A DNA stretch of 32,018 nt from SAR324 cluster bacterium (GCA_022574555.1 JACZRV010000033.1:1-32018), one strand, 5' to 3'; shown: positions 8,532-17,175, counted from the stretch's first letter. Numbers and translations are program-made. The notes: generated by a model from the sequence alone, not told the origin.

Positions 8532-11147
8532 TTGGACACTTTGGAATTTAGTAATGCTTGGGCTTTATGGGGGGTGTTGGCGGTTCCTCTGTTGTGGTGG
8601 AGCCGGGCCTATATGGGCCGGGCAGACTCCAGCCATTACCGCACGATCATCTTGCTTCGCGGGATCATATTTCTTCTGCTGATAGTGTCGCTAGCCCAAC
8701 CTTCGGTGACGATGGAGGAACATCGCACCGATTGGCTCTTCCTGGTGGACCATTCGGACAGCATGTCCTTGGCCATGACGGAACAGGCCCGGCTATGGGT
8801 ACGGGAGGCATGGCAGAAAAAGGCGGACGGGGATCGCATTGGCGTGATGGGATTTGGCGAGCGAAACGAATGGGATATCCCATTCGGGGAATCCTCGGTA
8901 GAAGAATGGCCCAACTCCGATGTTGGGGGTGGAGAAACCCACCTGGAACACGCCATCCAGGCCGGATTGGCGGAGTTCGACGATGAACGCAATTCCCGCA
9001 TGGTGCTCATCAGCGACGGAAACGAGACCCTGGGCCGGGCGTTGAACACCACTAATGCCTTGATAGACAACGGCATCGTACTTACCGCCATAGTCCCTCC
9101 GGAAGAGGGCGGCGGGAGTGAAATGGTGCTGGAGAACGTCGTCCTGCCTGACCGATTGCTGGAGGGTGACGGCTACAGGGCCGATATCGTTGTGACAAGC
9201 AATCGCGGAGGCGCTGGTGAAGTGCGCCTATTTCTTGATGAGAAGCTCATAGAACGATTCCACGTGGAGCTCAACGAAGGTACGAATCACTTCTCCGTGG
9301 GCCTGTTGGCCGGCAGCGAGGGATATCACCACTTCCGGGCGCAAATCTCCGCCGATGGGGATGTTCGCCCGGAGAACAATCAACTTCAGCGCTGGGTGCA
9401 TGTCGAGCGGCCCACTCGCGTGCTGCTCGTGACCCATTCTTCCGGCTACTCGCGACCCCTGGCGGAAGCCCTACATCTGCAAAAGCTGGACACGACGCTG
9501 ATCCCCATTACGGGCATGCCGGAAACGCTCGACGAAATGTTGCACTACGACGTCATCATCTTCGACAACGTACCAGGATTGAACCTGACGGCGGAGCAGA
9601 TGGGGGCCATGCACGATTTTGTGTACGACCATGGCGGCGGGTTCATCATGATGGGCGGCGACAAAAGCTTTGGCGGTGGCGGATACCACGACACCCCCCT
9701 GGAAAAAATGTTGCCCGTGGACGTGGATGTGGAAATGCCAGTGGAAGATGCCTCGGTCGCCTTGGTGCTCGTGATCGATCGGTCCGACAGCATGGGAACC
9801 GACGTGGGGCTCTCTACTCTCGGCGGGTCCAAGCTGGAAATTGCCAAATTGGCCTCCCTTGCAGCCATTAAACTGCTCAAGCCAACTGACCAGGTGGGAC
9901 TGGTGGGGTTCGACACGACTTCCCTCTGGTTCGTGCCTATGACCACCGTAAGCAATACGGATCAAATCGCGGACCAGTTGGCGGAAATGCATCCGGGGGG
10001 AGGCACGGACGTTTACATGGGCCTGCGCACCGCGGTGCAGAAACTCTCAGAAGTCGAAGCCCGCAAAAAGCACATCATCGTTCTTTCCGATGGATTGACC
10101 CGTAAGCGTCCGTTCCAGGATTTGATCGAAAAGGGCGTGGCGGAAAACATAACGTTGAGCACCGTGGGTCTGGGTGACATGGCGGACCATAAATTGCTGA
10201 AGCGTTTGTCCACCTGGGGTAAGGGTCGTTATTACCTCACTAATGATCCGCTCAAGATTCCCCGCATTTTCACCACGGAGACCATCATTATTTCTCGCGG
10301 AATGCTGGAAGAAACGGAGTTCACACCCACTTCCGTCGCGGAGCATGAGATTTTCTCGGGTCTCTCCGTTGCCGAATTGCCCCCTCTGCGGGGCTTTGTG
10401 GTGACCACGGCCAAGCCCGGCGCGGTGGTGGTGTTGACCGCTTCGGAAAATTCGCCTTTGCTGGTGGTGCGGCAATACGGTTTGGGGCGAAGCGTCGCAT
10501 TCACTTCGGACCTGTCCACCGCATGGGGCAAGCCCTGGGTGCATTGGCCACACTATCCCAAGCTGGTGGCCCAGTTGGTGCGTTGGGCCGCTGGGGGCAT
10601 TTTGGATGGGCAAATAGAACTGGCAGTGTCTTTCCAGGGGAAGACCGCTAGGGTTACCGCGGACGTCTTTGACCGCACGGGCCATTTCCTAAACCGCGTA
10701 TCCGTGATGGGTCGATTGACATTTCCGGATGAGCAAACCCAGGCCATCGAGCTGCGGCAGGAATCGCCGGGGCAATATCTGGGAGCATTCGTCCTCGCCG
10801 GTGCCGGGAATTATCTCTTGGAGGTCTCCGGACAGCGAGGTGGGACAAGGATCGGCCTCAAGACGATGGGATTCTCCGTGCCCTACGGCCAGGAGTACTT
10901 GCCGCGAAAACCCAATACGGCAATGCTCACGGAATTGGCGGAAGCCACGGGTGGGGTACTTTGGACCGGTGAGCAATCTGTGGATGTGATGTCCGCCGTC
11001 ATGGGCGGCGCAGCCGCGGAACCGGTCCCTTACCCCGTTTGGCCTTACCTCGTCATCGCCGCCGCGTTGCTTTACCTTCTCGATATCGCACTGCGCCTGT
11101 TTGGCTGGATTTTCGGCATGAGAAAGGACCCGGTCGAATCCTATTGA
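8532..11147 (+). CDS. Membrane protein with two VWA domains and a GATase1-like domain
   Basis: An 871-residue protein in this order: membrane segments at about 12-25 and 38-56; first VWA domain (metal site D73-H-S-D-S, T136, D162); a beta domain; a class-I glutamine-amidotransferase-like fold at about 294-395 (VLLVTHSSGYSRPL to FDNVPG to HGGGFIMMGG) without an evident catalytic triad; second VWA domain (D416-R-S-D-S, T492, D520); a beta-sandwich region; and a C-terminal membrane helix at about 838-860. Both MIDAS sites look complete. The frame contains no ATG or GTG near its start: TTG 8532 or TTG 8541 (with GAGAG 9 bases upstream) must be used. It is presumably expressed with the preceding VWA gene. 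The specific role is unknown. Confidence 0.87.
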   Translation: MDTLEFSNAWALWGVLAVPLLWWSRAYMGRADSSHYRTIILLRGIIFLLLIVSLAQPSVTMEEHRTDWLFLVDHSDSMSLAMTEQARLWVREAWQKKADGDRIGVMGFGERNEWDIPFGESSVEEWPNSDVGGGETHLEHAIQAGLAEFDDERNSRMVLISDGNETLGRALNTTNALIDNGIVLTAIVPPEEGGGSEMVLENVVLPDRLLEGDGYRADIVVTSNRGGAGEVRLFLDEKLIERFHVELNEGTNHFSVGLLAGSEGYHHFRAQISADGDVRPENNQLQRWVHVERPTRVLLVTHSSGYSRPLAEALHLQKLDTTLIPITGMPETLDEMLHYDVIIFDNVPGLNLTAEQMGAMHDFVYDHGGGFIMMGGDKSFGGGGYHDTPLEKMLPVDVDVEMPVEDASVALVLVIDRSDSMGTDVGLSTLGGSKLEIAKLASLAAIKLLKPTDQVGLVGFDTTSLWFVPMTTVSNTDQIADQLAEMHPGGGTDVYMGLRTAVQKLSEVEARKKHIIVLSDGLTRKRPFQDLIEKGVAENITLSTVGLGDMADHKLLKRLSTWGKGRYYLTNDPLKIPRIFTTETIIISRGMLEETEFTPTSVAEHEIFSGLSVAELPPLRGFVVTTAKPGAVVVLTASENSPLLVVRQYGLGRSVAFTSDLSTAWGKPWVHWPHYPKLVAQLVRWAAGGILDGQIELAVSFQGKTARVTADVFDRTGHFLNRVSVMGRLTFPDEQTQAIELRQESPGQYLGAFVLAGAGNYLLEVSGQRGGTRIGLKTMGFSVPYGQEYLPRKPNTAMLTELAEATGGVLWTGEQSVDVMSAVMGGAAAEPVPYPVWPYLVIAAALLYLLDIALRLFGWIFGMRKDPVESY

Positions 11148-11190
11148 TCGTAGAATGGGGCGCAAGGATAGACGGCAGGAACAGCGAAAA

Positions 11191-12705
11191 CTACTCTCCG
11201 AAAGCCGCGATCCGCTCCATTTCCTTACGGTAGGATTTCACAATCGAGCGATAGGCATGGGGCACGTTTGACTTTTCCTGCACCGCCGTAATTTGCGCTT
11301 GGAATACTGGTGGGTTGCCTTCAGCTTGGATCTTTCGGGTAGCGTCCTCCGGTCTTTTTCGCACCCAGCGCACTTGCACCTCGCCCTCCGCATCCAGTCC
11401 GTGCAGCCGACGATCCTCGAATGCCGAGAGATCGGGCGTTCTGCTTTTGGTGCGCACCTTGGTTTCCCCATCGATCGAGCTTGTGTCCGATGGACGGGCC
11501 TGGGGGGGGATTTCCCAGCCCATGTCCTGTGCCGAAGCCCAGACCGGTTCTTGCTGATATCCACCTGCACCTTTAGATTTCAGGTCATCCAAGACGCCAG
11601 GTATGAATTTATCGGGATCGGATTGAAGATTCTCATTCTGGGCGGTCGTTTTTTCTCGGAAGGTCTCGGTGGCCTCTTGCAAATTGAGCTCGGCACTTTT
11701 CAACAATTCCTGTTCCGTGCGCGATTCTGCTTGGGGTAGGATCTGATCTTCTATACCCCGTGCTTGGCCATCAGAATCCGGGGGAGCTGTCGTGGCGTCT
11801 TCCGAAAGGGGTTCCTCGGCCGTACCTTCCGTTTCGGGCGGCTTATCTGCTGTCTTTATGGGCTCTGCTCCCATCCCCCGCCGCATGAGCCTTCGTGCAT
11901 CGTTGGCGAAATACTGAGATTCTGCAGAGGGGTTGGAGCCATTGCTGCTATCCGCGCCGGTCATAAAAGTACGGTCGCTCATTTGTTGCAGTTGATGAGC
12001 CAGCGCGGCCAATAGCTCCAACTGCTGTGCAGCCTCATCCCTAGATAATTGACCGCTTTGGAAAGCTCGGGATTGCTCGCGGATCGCATCGGCCAGATAA
12101 TTCAGTGCGTCGTAGCCTTCATTTTGCGCGATGCTTTTCAAGTGGACGGACAATTTCTCCAGGCTGCGGCCTTCCTCGATCACCAGGGCATCGGCCAGTA
12201 GATTGGGAATCTTGGACATCACAAGCAATGAACCGGGAAATAGAAATATTCCAATTGCCGCACATACAAATGCCACCGCGGTTATATCGCTCCACTTCAC
12301 CTTCAAGGGCACCAACGCCCCCTCATTGACCCGCTGGATCAGCGGCTCGCACCGTCGATACATCAACGGAAGAAAGGGGTGATTGGGGTGATCCGTTGCC
12401 AACTCATATGCGGTGGTCAGTAGCTGCTGGCCACCAATTTGGCGATCCGCGGCAACCAGAAGATTCGAAGGAATGGGTTTCGTGCGTATCCACAAACCAG
12501 CCAAGACCGCTGCGGTGACCACGCTCCAAGCCATTCCCAGGCCCAGCAGTGGCGTACTGGGCATCCAAAAATTCATGAAGGCGGAAACGATCAATGCCAA
12601 TCCGGCGGCGACCACAACCACGTGAAAAGCGTTCCGGGACCATTGCATCAAAGCCTTGCGGCGTATGAGACGACGGCCCAACAGGATTACATCGGCAGGG
12701 GGCAT
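11191..12705 (-). CDS. Membrane protein of the VWA module, function unknown
   Basis: A 504-residue protein. Two membrane helices (about 26-46 and 55-74) and a third (about 143-165) are followed by a long helical then acidic, probably disordered section (about 180-400) rich in Glu, Gln, Ser and Pro. A conserved-looking C-terminus reads VPHAYRSIVKSYRKEM. This layout, including the VP-x-x-Y-R-x-x-V-x-x-Y tail, recalls uncharacterised membrane proteins encoded beside VWA and BatA-type genes. It is convergent with the double-VWA gene, 43 bases apart. ATG 12705 has no clear ribosome site; ATG 12648 (AAGG five bases upstream) would shorten it by 19 residues. The coding call is firm; the functional link is by neighbourhood only. 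Confidence 0.75.
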   Translation of the reverse strand: MPPADVILLGRRLIRRKALMQWSRNAFHVVVVAAGLALIVSAFMNFWMPSTPLLGLGMAWSVVTAAVLAGLWIRTKPIPSNLLVAADRQIGGQQLLTTAYELATDHPNHPFLPLMYRRCEPLIQRVNEGALVPLKVKWSDITAVAFVCAAIGIFLFPGSLLVMSKIPNLLADALVIEEGRSLEKLSVHLKSIAQNEGYDALNYLADAIREQSRAFQSGQLSRDEAAQQLELLAALAHQLQQMSDRTFMTGADSSNGSNPSAESQYFANDARRLMRRGMGAEPIKTADKPPETEGTAEEPLSEDATTAPPDSDGQARGIEDQILPQAESRTEQELLKSAELNLQEATETFREKTTAQNENLQSDPDKFIPGVLDDLKSKGAGGYQQEPVWASAQDMGWEIPPQARPSDTSSIDGETKVRTKSRTPDLSAFEDRRLHGLDAEGEVQVRWVRKRPEDATRKIQAEGNPPVFQAQITAVQEKSNVPHAYRSIVKSYRKEMERIAAFGE

Positions 12706-13644
12706 TGTCGGTGATCTGAAGTGGCTCGCTGTGACGAAATGAGTTGCGAATTTCTTGCCCCGGACCAGGAGCGCCGTGGTTCGACTGGACGCGTCAATTT
12801 TATAGCTTTATAGCACTGCATACCATGAAATCATCGGAGGATTCCACGATCTGGAAAACTTCAATTTAATCCAGATTCGTCCACTTTTCTCCGGATCGTC
12901 CATGACCGTCCCTCTCGATCTCGAATCGGTCTTTGATATCACTCACTGGCAGTGGCGTCACACCGTTACCGGATGAAATAATCGCTGAATCCGCATCAGG
13001 GTGGCTGCGAAAAATCCATGTGATCGGCACATCGGCATTTGGAAGTAGGTTTAACGGGCATGCCGCACCACTTTCGCTTCGATCTTTATCAACTTGGTTT
13101 GCAAAGTGCGCAATTACCAAGGGCTGGACGACCTGGGCCATGCGAATCGCCGTAGACAATTACTGCAGACAATTACTGCAGACAATTACTCAGGTTGAAG
13201 AATGCCGGCCGCCATGGCGGTCAAGCCCAGCGCCTCATCCAACTCTCTCAAGGTGAGCAACCCCGCATCGGACGTGACATCGGCTCCGTGGAATTCGACT
13301 TTCACCGAACGCTAGAATTCGACCCGCAACGATTCCTTGCGTCCTTACACCCATTGGGATCTCCAATCAGCTTTACGCCTCTTCCTCCTAAACTTCTGTT
13401 ATTATATATGATATTGTGAATTCGAGCCAGCAGAATCGTTGCCTCTCTAGGAAATGTGGGGTAAGTGAACCACGGTGTCGAAATATCTTTCTTGACTCAC
13501 CAATTCAGATTGCGTATTGGGAACACCTGGACCGTATTTGTCCCAAGGAGATTGTTGAGAACTTACCATATAGGGTCTCTGGCTTCACAAATACGTAACA
13601 GGAGCGATGCAAGCATCTAAATCGTCCCCGTAAGGAGAATCTTG
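12706..13644. other. Intergenic region upstream of the PQQ dehydrogenase operon
   Basis: About 940 bases with no supportable gene. A 97-codon frame on the minus strand (13159-12866) has fairly protein-like composition (VQPLVIAHFANQVDKDR, IERDGHGRSGEKW) but no ribosome site and no family I recognise. An 8-base tandem repeat lies at 12799-12814 and a 13-base repeat at 13154-13190. Just before the dehydrogenase, ATG 13607 opens a 9-codon frame (with stop) whose TAA overlaps the dehydrogenase ribosome site; a leader peptide is possible but unproven. Confidence 0.4.
13154..13190. repeat. Short tandem repeat, 13-base unit, nearly three copies
   Basis: AGACAATTACTGC is repeated at 13154-13166 and 13167-13179, with 11 bases of a third copy to 13190. 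It lies in non-coding DNA, about 450 bases before the PQQ dehydrogenase gene. Likely a replication-slippage product. Confidence 0.85.
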
Positions 13645-15420
13645 ATGATGAGAAAATCAAAACCATGCAATTCGGTATGGAGTTTTGTGGTCGTGCATTT
13701 GGTCATGCTGTTGGCCTTCGCACTAACTCTAGGGGCTCCAATGGCTGTCGCGGAAGATTTTGAAAACTGTCCCGACGGAGACTGGTGCACCTATCACCGG
13801 GACGCCAATAGTTGGCGGCACAGCCCGCTGGATCAAATCAACACTGACAACATAAGTAACCTGAGGGTCGCGTGGATTTTCAATCCCGGCCACAGCAAGA
13901 GAGGGATGGAGAGTACCCCTTTGGCTATTGACGGAGCGCTGTATGCGTTCACGAATCCCTCCACGGTGTGGAAAATAAACGGCGCCACGGGGGAGCGGAT
14001 TTGGGCGTATGTTCCGGATATGGATGAAGCGGTCGTAGCCCGTTCGTTCTTCGCCCACACCCGAGGCGGTGCGGCCGGCGACGACAGAATCTACATGGGA
14101 CTGGCGGATGGCCGGGTGCAGGCCCTCTCGATGAAATCGGGTGACGTGTTGTGGAGCAATCAACTCGTCGATTCCGCCAAAGAAACCGTGGGTTTCAGCG
14201 GTGCCGCCGCGTTCGTCAGATCCGATCTGCTCGTAATTGGGCAGAACGGCGGTGAGTATCCCATCGAAGGAAAAATCTGGGGCTTGAACCCCAAGGACGG
14301 CAGCATCAAGTGGACGTTCTACACCACCGGCCGGAATGACCCCTCAGCCCTGGCGACTTGGGGCGGTGATTCCTGGAAGTATGGCGGTGGCGGTTCATGG
14401 CAACCCGGATCCGTCGATTACGCCAACAACCAGATCATCATCGGTACCGGGAACCCCAACCCGGACTATGATTATTGCGGCGACCAGTGCATGGACGTTA
14501 ACGCTGACGCCTGGCGGCCTGGCGAGAACAGGTACACCTCGGCCACCGTTGCCCTGGATCTGGATACCGGCAAGCTGAACTGGTTCTTCATGGAAGCCCC
14601 CAGCGATCCGTACGATTACGATGCCTCTCCCGGCGAATATGTCCTCTTCGAGGACGGTGGCCAGAAACTGGTGTTGCATCCGGGCAAGAACGGATTCAAC
14701 CACATCCATGAACGCAAATCCGGTAAGGTGGTCACCATTTACGCGGCCCAAAAAACCCAAAATTGGACCAGCGGTTATAATATGGCCACCGGCAAATGGG
14801 AAAACATGCTGTGGCCCAAGCCCGGCGTGAAGACCAAGGTCTGCCCGGCGATCGACGGTGGACACAGTTGGAATGCCGGCGCCTACAACCCGGACACCGG
14901 ACTGCACTACCGGGTCGTGCAAGAGTGGTGCATGTGGCTGACCGTCTCCCCCAAAGATGGCGCCCCAGCTTCCGCCGGTGCGGAAACCCGCACCTTGGAG
15001 CCGTTCGCTCAGGCCTTCATGGCGGCCACCTGGGAAGGCACCCATCCGGATAACGACCGGGCCCATGGCCGTCTGACCGCCCGCGAACCGGTGAGCGGTA
15101 AGATCCATTGGGAACACCGCTATGACATCATCCCCCACTCCGCGTTGCTTTCCACCGGCGGCGGCCTCGTGTTCAACGGAACGACCGAAGGCTGGCTTGA
15201 AGCCCTGGATGCCAAAACCGGCAGGCAATTGTGGAGATTCAACAATGGCACGAGCCATCACGGCGGCATCATTTCCTATTCCTCCGGCGGCAAGCAGTAC
15301 ATCGCGGCGGTCGTAGGCGACGGAACCTATGTCGGAGGCGCGATCAACGCGTTGTTCGGGGACAAATTGGTGAATTACGGTAACCCGGGTACGTCCATCG
15401 TTGTTTACTCTCTACCGTAG
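13645..15420 (+). CDS. PQQ-dependent alcohol dehydrogenase-like quinoprotein
   Basis: A 591-residue periplasmic quinoprotein, an eight-bladed propeller of the methanol/ethanol dehydrogenase family. A signal peptide ends near residue 36 (APMAVA). Metal and catalytic residues align with family members: Glu204 in NGGEYP, Asn270 in GTGNP, Asp324 as the catalytic base and Asp326 in the YDYD motif; the second Asp is the residue that marks lanthanide-dependent XoxF-type enzymes. The vicinal Cys-Cys next to PQQ is replaced by Phe135-Phe136 (VVARSFFAHTRGG). Trp-docking repeats such as TGERIWAY and TGRQLWRF are clear. AAGGAG seven bases upstream selects ATG 13645; a TTG lies one codon before it. It is first in a three-gene operon with a cytochrome. 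Substrate unknown: methanol, ethanol or something else. Confidence 0.92.
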   Translation: MMRKSKPCNSVWSFVVVHLVMLLAFALTLGAPMAVAEDFENCPDGDWCTYHRDANSWRHSPLDQINTDNISNLRVAWIFNPGHSKRGMESTPLAIDGALYAFTNPSTVWKINGATGERIWAYVPDMDEAVVARSFFAHTRGGAAGDDRIYMGLADGRVQALSMKSGDVLWSNQLVDSAKETVGFSGAAAFVRSDLLVIGQNGGEYPIEGKIWGLNPKDGSIKWTFYTTGRNDPSALATWGGDSWKYGGGGSWQPGSVDYANNQIIIGTGNPNPDYDYCGDQCMDVNADAWRPGENRYTSATVALDLDTGKLNWFFMEAPSDPYDYDASPGEYVLFEDGGQKLVLHPGKNGFNHIHERKSGKVVTIYAAQKTQNWTSGYNMATGKWENMLWPKPGVKTKVCPAIDGGHSWNAGAYNPDTGLHYRVVQEWCMWLTVSPKDGAPASAGAETRTLEPFAQAFMAATWEGTHPDNDRAHGRLTAREPVSGKIHWEHRYDIIPHSALLSTGGGLVFNGTTEGWLEALDAKTGRQLWRFNNGTSHHGGIISYSSGGKQYIAAVVGDGTYVGGAINALFGDKLVNYGNPGTSIVVYSLP

Positions 15421-15450
15421 GCTGATATCGCTACTGTAGGCTGATATCGC
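15413..15450. repeat. Tandem 19-base duplication at the end of the dehydrogenase gene
   Basis: TACCGTAGGCTGATATCGC (15413-15431) is followed directly by TACTGTAGGCTGATATCGC (15432-15450), 18 of 19 bases identical. The first copy includes the dehydrogenase stop codon, so the duplication did not change the protein. Confidence 0.9.
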
Positions 15451-15459
15451 ACGAGACTC

Positions 15460-15491
15460 GGGGGATTCCTCTATTAGCAGGGGAATCCCCT
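15460..15491 (+). promoter_or_regulatory. Intercistronic hairpin between dehydrogenase and cytochrome genes
   Basis: GGGGATTCC (15461-15469) pairs with GGAATCCCC (15482-15490); two more pairs extend the stem inward across a T-G wobble, leaving a loop of about six bases. No T-run follows, so a complete terminator is unlikely. An mRNA-stabilising or attenuating element that lowers cytochrome expression relative to the dehydrogenase is plausible. Confidence 0.5.
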
Positions 15492-15554
15492 GTCCCGGGT
15501 GCCTATGCCGGTCAATGCCAGACCCGGCGTCTAACTCGAAACCAGGATTGCGAA

Positions 15555-15995
15555 TTGACAAGACTGCAAACATCGATGCCTACGCCGGTGAGGCGTACAA
15601 AGTACCTCGTTACGATTATATTCTTGGTTATGGTGGCCGGCTTATTGTCGGTTCCGCATCATCGGGCGGTTGCCCAAGATACTTCCACGGTAAAAATCGA
15701 GTCTGCAAATCCATTTTCGGGAGACCCTGAAGCGATCAAGGCGGGAGCAAAGCTGTACTTCAAGTTTTGTGTCTCTTGCCACGGTGTAAAGGCCGATGGA
15801 GTCTCGAGATTCGGAGCGTATGCGGGCAACCTGACTAAATTCTGGCGCGGTTTCGGCGAATTCATCGCGATCGTCACGGCGGGCAGAGTGAAAAAAGGAA
15901 TGCCGCCCTGGGGCGAGTACCTCACCGGAGGACAGATCATCAACATTGCCGCATTCCTGGAAACTGTTGCCGTTAAGGGAGCGAATTGGAAGTGA
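15555..15995 (+). CDS. Periplasmic class I c-type cytochrome
   Basis: A 146-residue monohaem cytochrome c. A membrane-spanning or signal segment (about 18-38, ending RAVA-QD) is followed by the haem site C72-V-S-C-H76 and the distal ligand Met116 in KKGMPPWG. It most likely accepts electrons from the PQQ dehydrogenase encoded 134 bases upstream, as cytochrome cL/XoxG-type proteins do; it is shorter than typical cytochrome cL. TTG 15555 has AGGA seven bases upstream; the alternative ATG 15576 has no ribosome site but would also leave an intact signal segment. Its stop overlaps the next start. Haem protein: sure; redox partner: inference. Confidence 0.9.
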   Translation: MTRLQTSMPTPVRRTKYLVTIIFLVMVAGLLSVPHHRAVAQDTSTVKIESANPFSGDPEAIKAGAKLYFKFCVSCHGVKADGVSRFGAYAGNLTKFWRGFGEFIAIVTAGRVKKGMPPWGEYLTGGQIINIAAFLETVAVKGANWK

Positions 15996-16402
15996 AACTC
16001 AGGCACTATTTGACCATATGGACCCTGGTGGCGCTGTCGTTCACGGTGATCAGCGCCGTCGGTTATGCTGCGACACCGATGTACTTCAAGCACGGTTGCT
16101 GGTTGTGCACAAGCGTGGAGTATTATCAGGAAGCCAAATCGGAGATACTGAATCTGAAAGGAAGGACATTCGAGGAAGTGCGAAATCAGCTCTTCGAAAC
16201 CGGGAAGTGCATATACATCGAAGATGGCCAAGTGACGGATGTGGTAGCACCCTACATCGAAGTTGTCGAAAAAGTTGGCAGTATGTGGAAGATTTCCTTC
16301 ATCATGAAAACGGAAGATCGCATCACGATTATTCACCGTAATTTGAATTGGTATCGTTTTGAGGGATGGACCGACGCTGCCAATTTGAAAGAATTGTGGT
16401 AA
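15992..16402 (+). CDS. Small exported CxxC protein of the PQQ operon, unknown
   Basis: A 136-residue protein with a signal peptide (hydrophobic residues 7-26, then ATPMYF) and a mature domain starting with HGCWLC (Cys36-x2-Cys39) plus a third Cys73. The CxxC is not followed by His, so it is not a haem site; metal binding or thiol chemistry is possible. The rest alternates strands and one helix (EEVRNQLFETGKC, MWKISFIMKTEDRITII). I do not recognise the family. GTG 15992 overlaps the cytochrome stop (GTGA); TTG 15986 is an alternative with AAGGGAG four bases upstream. Position suggests a role in maturation of, or electron transfer by, the dehydrogenase-cytochrome pair, but the sequence does not show this. 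Confidence 0.75.
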   Translation: MKLRHYLTIWTLVALSFTVISAVGYAATPMYFKHGCWLCTSVEYYQEAKSEILNLKGRTFEEVRNQLFETGKCIYIEDGQVTDVVAPYIEVVEKVGSMWKISFIMKTEDRITIIHRNLNWYRFEGWTDAANLKELW

Positions 16403-16756
16403 CTTCTTTGGATCCAGACCAGATCGTGTTCACCAACACATAGACGTGAATTCTGGCGGCCTCTTCGTTGGATCCTTAGTCCGATAATTGGGCCTAAATT
16501 TGTCCTGATCCCAATCATACTACTACCTTATAATTTAGATCTTAAGTTGGCTCCAGATGGAGGAGATACGTGTAAATCTCCAAGATTCGGCAGCGGAGTG
16601 ATCCCGTCACGTTAGCTGCAACTAGCCCGGTACCCGAGGGCCTTTCCAATAGCCAGACCGAGGTGGGACAAAAATTCGCGCTGCGGCCGTCCGGCGGGAC
16701 GACCGCGACGCGAGCTTGAAGAGACGATCTCTAAATTTCCGCGTAGCTGTCGCGCC
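16403..16756. other. Intergenic region, nothing recognised
   Basis: About 350 bases after the PQQ operon. No terminator with a T-run, RNA gene or coding frame with a ribosome site is visible. Confidence 0.5.
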
Positions 16757-16759
16757 GAA

Positions 16760-17108
16760 TCAGGTATTGTGCGCTCCCGCCGTTTTCACGAAGACCACGT
16801 AGAGGGATTGGCTGCCGGTAATCATCAGATAGTAGCGCTTGGTGCCGGCGAAGCACAGGCCGGAAATGATTTCGGGCATCTTGATCCGGCCGATTCGATC
16901 ACCGTTCGGCGCGAAGATATGCACGCCGTCGAAACCTTCGCCCACCCAGCCGGCACTGGCCCAGATATTGCCGTCCTCGTCGCAGCGGATGCCGTCGGCG
17001 CAGCCCCATTTCCCGTCCAATTCCATGGGAGCAAATTGCCTGGGGTTTTTCAGAGTTTTTCAGACGGTATCGGGCTACTCCATCTGGAAAATGTAGGTTC
17101 AGTTGATA
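16760..17108 (-). pseudogene. 5'-truncated, frameshifted SMP-30/gluconolactonase remnant
   Basis: The minus-strand frame from 17026 encodes 88 residues matching the C-terminal part of SMP-30/gluconolactonase/LRE-like enzymes: WGCADGIRCDEDGNIWAS, the conserved D-G-I-R-x-D-x-D-G-N block, then GVHIFAPNGDRIGRIKMPE and SQSLYVV. A full enzyme is about 300 residues, so two thirds are missing. Upstream the family-like reading continues (LKNPRQFAP before the Met) but is broken by a tandem 10-base duplication, GTTTTTCAGA twice at 17045-17064. Removing one copy restores a continuous frame to about 17108, where a stop occurs. The gene is dead or a fragment. Confidence 0.8.
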
Positions 17109-17175
17109 CTAATGGGAGCAATATATAGTTCTCATAGTCATCCACTCAGTCGAGCACATCCTGGGCAAAGCGGCT

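Noticed and set aside
13154..13190. CRISPR array
   Set aside because: The 13-base units are directly adjacent with no spacers and fewer than three full copies.
15992..16402. Second c-type cytochrome
   Set aside because: CWLC is followed by Thr, not His, so no haem attachment motif exists.
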